A stretch of 64,000 nt of DNA from the NCBI GenBank assembly GCA_964464925.1, contig CAYXLI010000004.1, forward strand, positions 124,001 to 188,000, read 5' to 3'. This document shows, piece by piece, positions 60,682-64,000 of this stretch (positions are counted from its first letter, which is position 1; every line of letters starts with the position of its first letter). Made by a program: the position numbers and the translations under genes. Under the pieces are notes generated by a model. That model ran no database searches. It was not told the origin of the DNA and was given only the letters and a program-made list of their open reading frames with translations. Source of the DNA: CAYXLI01 sp964464925. Lineage in GTDB: Bacteria > Acidobacteriota > Terriglobia > Bryobacterales > Bryobacteraceae.

Positions 60682-60694
60682 CAATAGCTCCCAT

Positions 60695-61435
60695 CTAACG
60701 CACTGCACCGTCCAGATTTTCGTAGTAGACCTTGGCTTCCGTGGCCATGTAAGGCTTCAGTACCTGCACTTTGTTGGTGCGCAGGATTTCGTGGACAGGG
60801 TCCTTCGGGTCCTTGAAATCCACCAGTTGACGGGCGCCGGTGGGACAGTTTTCGCAGCAGGCCGTGGTCAGGCCCTTGGTGATGCGGTGATAACATAACG
60901 TGCACTTGTCTACTGTTTCCTTCTTCGGATGCAGGTACCGGCAGCCATAGGGACACGCTTGCACACAATAGCGGCAACCGAGGCAGTAATTCTCATCCAC
61001 CAGCACCACTCCGTCCGGACTGACAAATGTGGCGCCTACAGGGCACACCTGCACGCAGGGCGAATCCACACAGTGGTTACATAGTTTGGGAACGTAGAAG
61101 CTCTTTACGTCCGTGCGCGTCAATGGGGGGAAGCCGTTGATCCCGCCATTAGGTGATTCCACCTTGGGCTGCTTGCCCTCTTCAATCTGATAGCGCTCCA
61201 CCCAGGTCCGGAAGTATCCCTCCGGTATGTTGTTCTCCTTCGAACAGGCACGTACACAGTTGCCGCACCCCACGCACTTATCGATGTCAATGATCATGCC
61301 CCACCAGTGGTCGGCCATCCGGTAGGCTTCGCTGGGTGGATCCGCACCGGTGATCTGGTCCAGAGTCGCACCTACCGATGCCAGAACCAGCATCTTGCTC
61401 CCAATCCTGAATAAGTCGCGGCGGCTGATGTCCAT
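60695..61435 (-). CDS. Tat-exported ferredoxin-like electron-transfer subunit (four 4Fe-4S)
   Basis: A 246-residue Fe-S protein with a Tat signal (SRRDLFRIG, near residue 4). It has four 4Fe-4S sites: CVGCGNCVRAC (54-64), CNHC...CVQVC (119-131), CLGCRYCVQAC (151-161) and the last cluster (178-197) spread over CTLC and CENC. It is of the DsrO/NrfC/HybA type that links a periplasmic partner to NrfD. The start was set at the Tat signal; the long upstream frame overlaps the cytochrome gene and is not coding. The cytochrome and NrfD genes flank it. Confidence 0.92.
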   Translation of the reverse strand: MDISRRDLFRIGSKMLVLASVGATLDQITGADPPSEAYRMADHWWGMIIDIDKCVGCGNCVRACSKENNIPEGYFRTWVERYQIEEGKQPKVESPNGGINGFPPLTRTDVKSFYVPKLCNHCVDSPCVQVCPVGATFVSPDGVVLVDENYCLGCRYCVQACPYGCRYLHPKKETVDKCTLCYHRITKGLTTACCENCPTGARQLVDFKDPKDPVHEILRTNKVQVLKPYMATEAKVYYENLDGAVR

Positions 61436-61451
61436 GCTCGTCTCCAATTCG

Positions 61452-61943
61452 TTACAGGTGCGGATTATGAGGTTGATGGCACGTGTTACACGCCACACCG
61501 CCGGAGTGCTCGGCTGTGACGACCTGCGGAAAACTCTTCGGCTTCGCCGCGTCCTTCTCGTGGCAGGCGCGGCATAGGTTAGCGGCTTCGGGGAGTTTGG
61601 GAACGTATGCCGCCGGATCCCTGGCGTGCTGCTCAAGAGCACCGTGGCACGCCTCGCAGCCCACATGAGCGTGTTTTCCAACAGCCCTGTTTTTGGCTTC
61701 GTCCTCGTGGCAAACAATGCAGGCATCCTGACCGGCGTAGGCGATCGGGTGCTGGCGAACTAGATCGAGCGCGCCGGGCCGGTAGTGCCCATAACGCCCA
61801 AATGCCTCGGGGATGATGGCGCTGCGGATAACAAGGAACGCCGTGAGCATAGCCAGCAGGAAGACAGCCGGCCGAACCAAGTGAGCGGAATCGCGGAGCC
61901 GACGACGCACGGGCGCGCCCCTTTCCTGAGCGGGTATTTTCAC
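61452..61943 (-). CDS. Membrane-anchored tetraheme cytochrome c
   Basis: A 163-residue c-type cytochrome. One N-terminal membrane anchor (about residues 25-43) and four haem-binding CxxCH motifs: CIVCH (75-79), CEACH (96-100), CRACH (124-128) and CNTCH (152-156). It resembles NrfH/NapC-like quinol-linked cytochromes in outline though shorter in spacing. GTG 61943 is the start. It is the first gene of the cytochrome-FeS-NrfD module. Confidence 0.9.
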   Translation of the reverse strand: MKIPAQERGAPVRRRLRDSAHLVRPAVFLLAMLTAFLVIRSAIIPEAFGRYGHYRPGALDLVRQHPIAYAGQDACIVCHEDEAKNRAVGKHAHVGCEACHGALEQHARDPAAYVPKLPEAANLCRACHEKDAAKPKSFPQVVTAEHSGGVACNTCHQPHNPHL

Positions 61944-62252
61944 CCACTCAGCGCGGATTTTAGAGTAGGTTACGCAATATCAGGTCCAAATGTTGAAAGT
62001 GCAAGAAAGATGTTACTCTTCGCCGCAATGAACAACGCGGCAGCTGGGGCAATTGGGGGAACTCACCCAAATCGCACCGTGTACCCGTTGGCACCGCAAC
62101 TCTCTGCACCGGAGTACCGGTTTCCCCTACCTCGGTATTTTAAGACCTAGTCCGAATTGCCATACCGCCATCGATGAGGCTAAAATCTAAATTCGTCGCG
62201 CCGTATTCCGCATTACAATTTAAGATGTTTGGTCTCAAAACGGAGTGGTGTT
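61944..62252. other. Intergenic region between divergent cytochrome and sigma-factor genes
   Basis: 309 bp without a gene. It should contain the promoters of the cytochrome module (leftward) and the sigma/kinase pair (rightward). CGGAG at 62241-62245 is the sigma-factor ribosome-binding site. No clear hexamer pair, repeat or RNA fold was seen. Confidence 0.5.
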
Positions 62253-62864
62253 TTGGTTTCTGTCGAGGTGACACGATTGCTCATTCGTTGGAGTGATGGG
62301 GACGAGGCTGCTCTCCACGCACTCACTCCGCTCGTCTATGACGAACTCCACCGGCTAGCGAAAACCCATCTTCGAAATGAGCGGGAAGCTCATACGCTGC
62401 AGGCGACCGCGCTCGTCCATGAGGCGTATTTGTCACTCCGCAAGCTCGACCGGATCGCATGGAAAAACAAAGCGCATTTCATCGGGATTGCCGCCACAAC
62501 GATGCGGCACATTCTGGTCGACCATGCGCGGCGTCGTATCGCGAAAAAGCGGAGCGGGATCAACGCCAGGATTCCCCTTTGCAATTTCGATGTACCTGTC
62601 TCCGGGCCGGACCTGGAAATCACAGCTCTCGACGAGGCTCTGCAGAAGTTGGCGAAAGAATATCCGCGGCCTGCACGCGTTGTCGAACTTCGTTTCTTCG
62701 GCGGACTCACGACAGAGGAAACTACAGAAGTATTGAGAGGCTCCGACACGCAGATCTCTTCAAGAACGGTTGAGCGCGATTGGAGATTTGCCCGGGCGTG
62801 GCTCCATAACACAATGACCTCCGGAGTTCCCTTCCCCGCAGCGCCGCTGCAGGAAAACGTATGA
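62253..62864 (+). CDS. ECF-type sigma factor (TIGR02999 group)
   Basis: A 203-residue sigma-70-family factor. Region 2 contains LLIRWSDGDEAALHALTPLVYDELHRLA (in part) and HTLQATALVHEAYLSL; region 4 reads LRFFGGLTTEETTEVLRGSDTQISSRTVERDWRFA (in part). This group is widespread in Acidobacteriota and Planctomycetes and usually adjoins a Ser/Thr kinase instead of an anti-sigma factor. TTG 62253 was chosen for its CGGAG at 7 nt; TTG 62229 or GTG 62268 are alternatives. Its stop overlaps the kinase start by 4 bp. Confidence 0.9.
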   Translation: MVSVEVTRLLIRWSDGDEAALHALTPLVYDELHRLAKTHLRNEREAHTLQATALVHEAYLSLRKLDRIAWKNKAHFIGIAATTMRHILVDHARRRIAKKRSGINARIPLCNFDVPVSGPDLEITALDEALQKLAKEYPRPARVVELRFFGGLTTEETTEVLRGSDTQISSRTVERDWRFARAWLHNTMTSGVPFPAAPLQENV

Positions 62865-64000
62865 AGCCCTGTCTCAGGGATCTGTTCGAACTCGCTCTTC
62901 AAACCGATCCAGAAAACCTCGACAGAGTACTCGCTGAGGCGTGCGGCTCGGATGCAGCACGCCAGGCAGAAGTTCGCCGGCTGATCGAGAGTGATGGGGA
63001 AGCCGAGCATGCGGCATTTTGGAACTCCTCCGCTCTGCAGGTCGAAGCGGCCAATCTGATCGAGCCGGCCCCTATCCCGTTTCCCCAACGGATCGGCCGC
63101 TATCGTCTGCTCGATGTAATCGGTGACGGCGGAATGGGCAGGGTGTATCGTGCTGTCCGTGATGATGCGGAGTTTGAAAAGAATGTTGCCTTAAAGGTGA
63201 TCAAGCGCGGCATGGATACCAGCCAAATCATCCAGCGCTTTCGCACGGAGCGGCAGATTCTGGCCAATCTGGAGCATCCGAGCATTGCGCATCTGCTGGA
63301 CGGCGGAACCACCGAGGACGGACTACCCTATCTGGTCATGGAGTACGTGGATGGTTTGCCGATCGATCAGTACGCCCGGCAACACAATCTGAGTATTCCG
63401 GAACGCTTACAGTTGTTTTGCACCGTTTGTTCCGCTGTGCAGTACGCACATCAGAATCTGGTAATCCATCGCGACCTGAAGCCCGGCAACATCCTGGTGA
63501 CACCCGAGGGCACGCCCAAGTTGCTGGATTTCGGAATAGCCAAGCTCCTCGAGCCCGTCGAAACAATGGCCGCGCATACCCGTCCGCTAACGGCGATGGC
63601 GTTCATGACTCCGGAATATTCCAGCCCTGAGCAGGTTCGCGGCGAGCCGATGGCCACCACCTCGGACGTTTACTCGCTGGGTATTTTGCTTTATGAGTTA
63701 CTCACCGGCAGTCGTCCCTACAACGTGAAGAGCCGGACGCTTGAAGCCGCGGCCGCCGCCATCTGCTCACAGCAAGTCCAAAAGCCGAGCACAGTATCTG
63801 CCGCACTTCGAGGCGATCTCGACAATATCGTGCTGATGGCCGTACGCAAAGAGCCGGCCCGAAGGTACTCGTCCGCCGGTTTGCTGGCCGAGGATATTCA
63901 GCGTTACCTCAATGGCCATCCCGTGCTGGCACATGCGGACAGCTTCCGCTATCGGGCGGGCAAGTTTCTCCGCAGGCACTCGCTCGCAGTCGCGGCCGGC
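62861..64000 (+). CDS. PknB-like serine/threonine protein kinase (partial, C-terminus outside window)
   Basis: The 380 visible residues cover an N-terminal leader and a full eukaryotic-like kinase domain (about residues 80-355). Key residues: glycine loop GDGGMGRVY (88-96), Lys112 in ALKVIK, HRDLKPGN (203-210) and DFG (223-225). An RYRAGKFLRRHSLAVA stretch at the end suggests the start of a membrane segment. In relatives a TPR or sensor region follows. Overlapping ATGA with the sigma gene indicates a joint signalling unit in which the kinase may phosphorylate the sigma factor. Confidence 0.93.
   Translation, partial: MKPCLRDLFELALQTDPENLDRVLAEACGSDAARQAEVRRLIESDGEAEHAAFWNSSALQVEAANLIEPAPIPFPQRIGRYRLLDVIGDGGMGRVYRAVRDDAEFEKNVALKVIKRGMDTSQIIQRFRTERQILANLEHPSIAHLLDGGTTEDGLPYLVMEYVDGLPIDQYARQHNLSIPERLQLFCTVCSAVQYAHQNLVIHRDLKPGNILVTPEGTPKLLDFGIAKLLEPVETMAAHTRPLTAMAFMTPEYSSPEQVRGEPMATTSDVYSLGILLYELLTGSRPYNVKSRTLEAAAAAICSQQVQKPSTVSAALRGDLDNIVLMAVRKEPARRYSSAGLLAEDIQRYLNGHPVLAHADSFRYRAGKFLRRHSLAVAAG

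Noticed and set aside
1..64000. CRISPR array, transposase or integrase
   Set aside because: No regularly spaced repeats and no frame with transposase or recombinase motifs was found; only the REPIN-like element resembles mobile DNA.

Overview
The window looks like a chromosome segment of an Acidobacteriota bacterium of the Solibacter/Bryobacter type. This is inferred from gene content and was not checked by a search. The pointers are two very large Oar-like TonB receptors with an N-terminal carboxypeptidase-regulatory-like fold, an ECF sigma factor of the TIGR02999 kind overlapping a PknB-like kinase, many Tat-exported enzymes, PEP-CTERM proteins, and moderately GC-rich DNA with tightly overlapping (ATGA) genes.

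Layout. 1-5.6 kb is one minus-strand operon mixing housekeeping genes (nadK, tlyA, ispA, xseB) with a LarA-like protein, a sugar-binding lipoprotein, an SDR and a PH-domain membrane protein. 5.6-12 kb holds single genes: an exported protein, rpsU, a GH1-like glycosidase, an ArsR/SRPBCC pair, a PEP-CTERM protein, a methyltransferase and serC. 12-14 kb is an exported murein-peptide pair (NlpC/P60 peptidase plus L-Ala-D/L-Glu epimerase). 15.5-25.4 kb is a minus-strand catabolic cluster: RidA-like protein, SelA-like PLP enzyme, two related deacetylase-type metallohydrolases (one frameshifted), an Oar receptor and a DUF362 protein. A second Oar receptor and a second sugar-binding lipoprotein follow. 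30.7-38.7 kb has a lytic transglycosylase, a hydrolase, imuAB, a PEP-CTERM protein, a ClC transporter, a glutaryl-CoA-dehydrogenase-like gene, secG and tRNA-Leu(GAG).

From just after the tRNA to about 61.9 kb the content changes to low-oxygen, starvation and persistence functions: formate dehydrogenase, PolX, an erythromycin-esterase remnant, archaeal-type FBP aldolase/phosphatase, an orphan GroEL, nicotinate phosphoribosyltransferase, an APH-like kinase plus APS-kinase-like pair, PRPP synthetase, a P2-type ATPase, a small heat-shock protein remnant, a CBS pair, YbaK, an HPF-type ribosome protein, a phosphoribosyltransferase, and a tetraheme cytochrome/Fe-S/NrfD module. The families resemble the mycobacterial DosR dormancy regulon. 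I treat this as the most interesting part of the window. Several members are decaying: polX has lost its polymerase active site, and the esterase and the heat-shock gene survive only as fragments.

The window ends inside a Ser/Thr kinase gene. No rRNA, CRISPR array, transposase or integrase was seen. Recognised mobile-type structure is limited to a REPIN-like inverted repeat near 15.4 kb.
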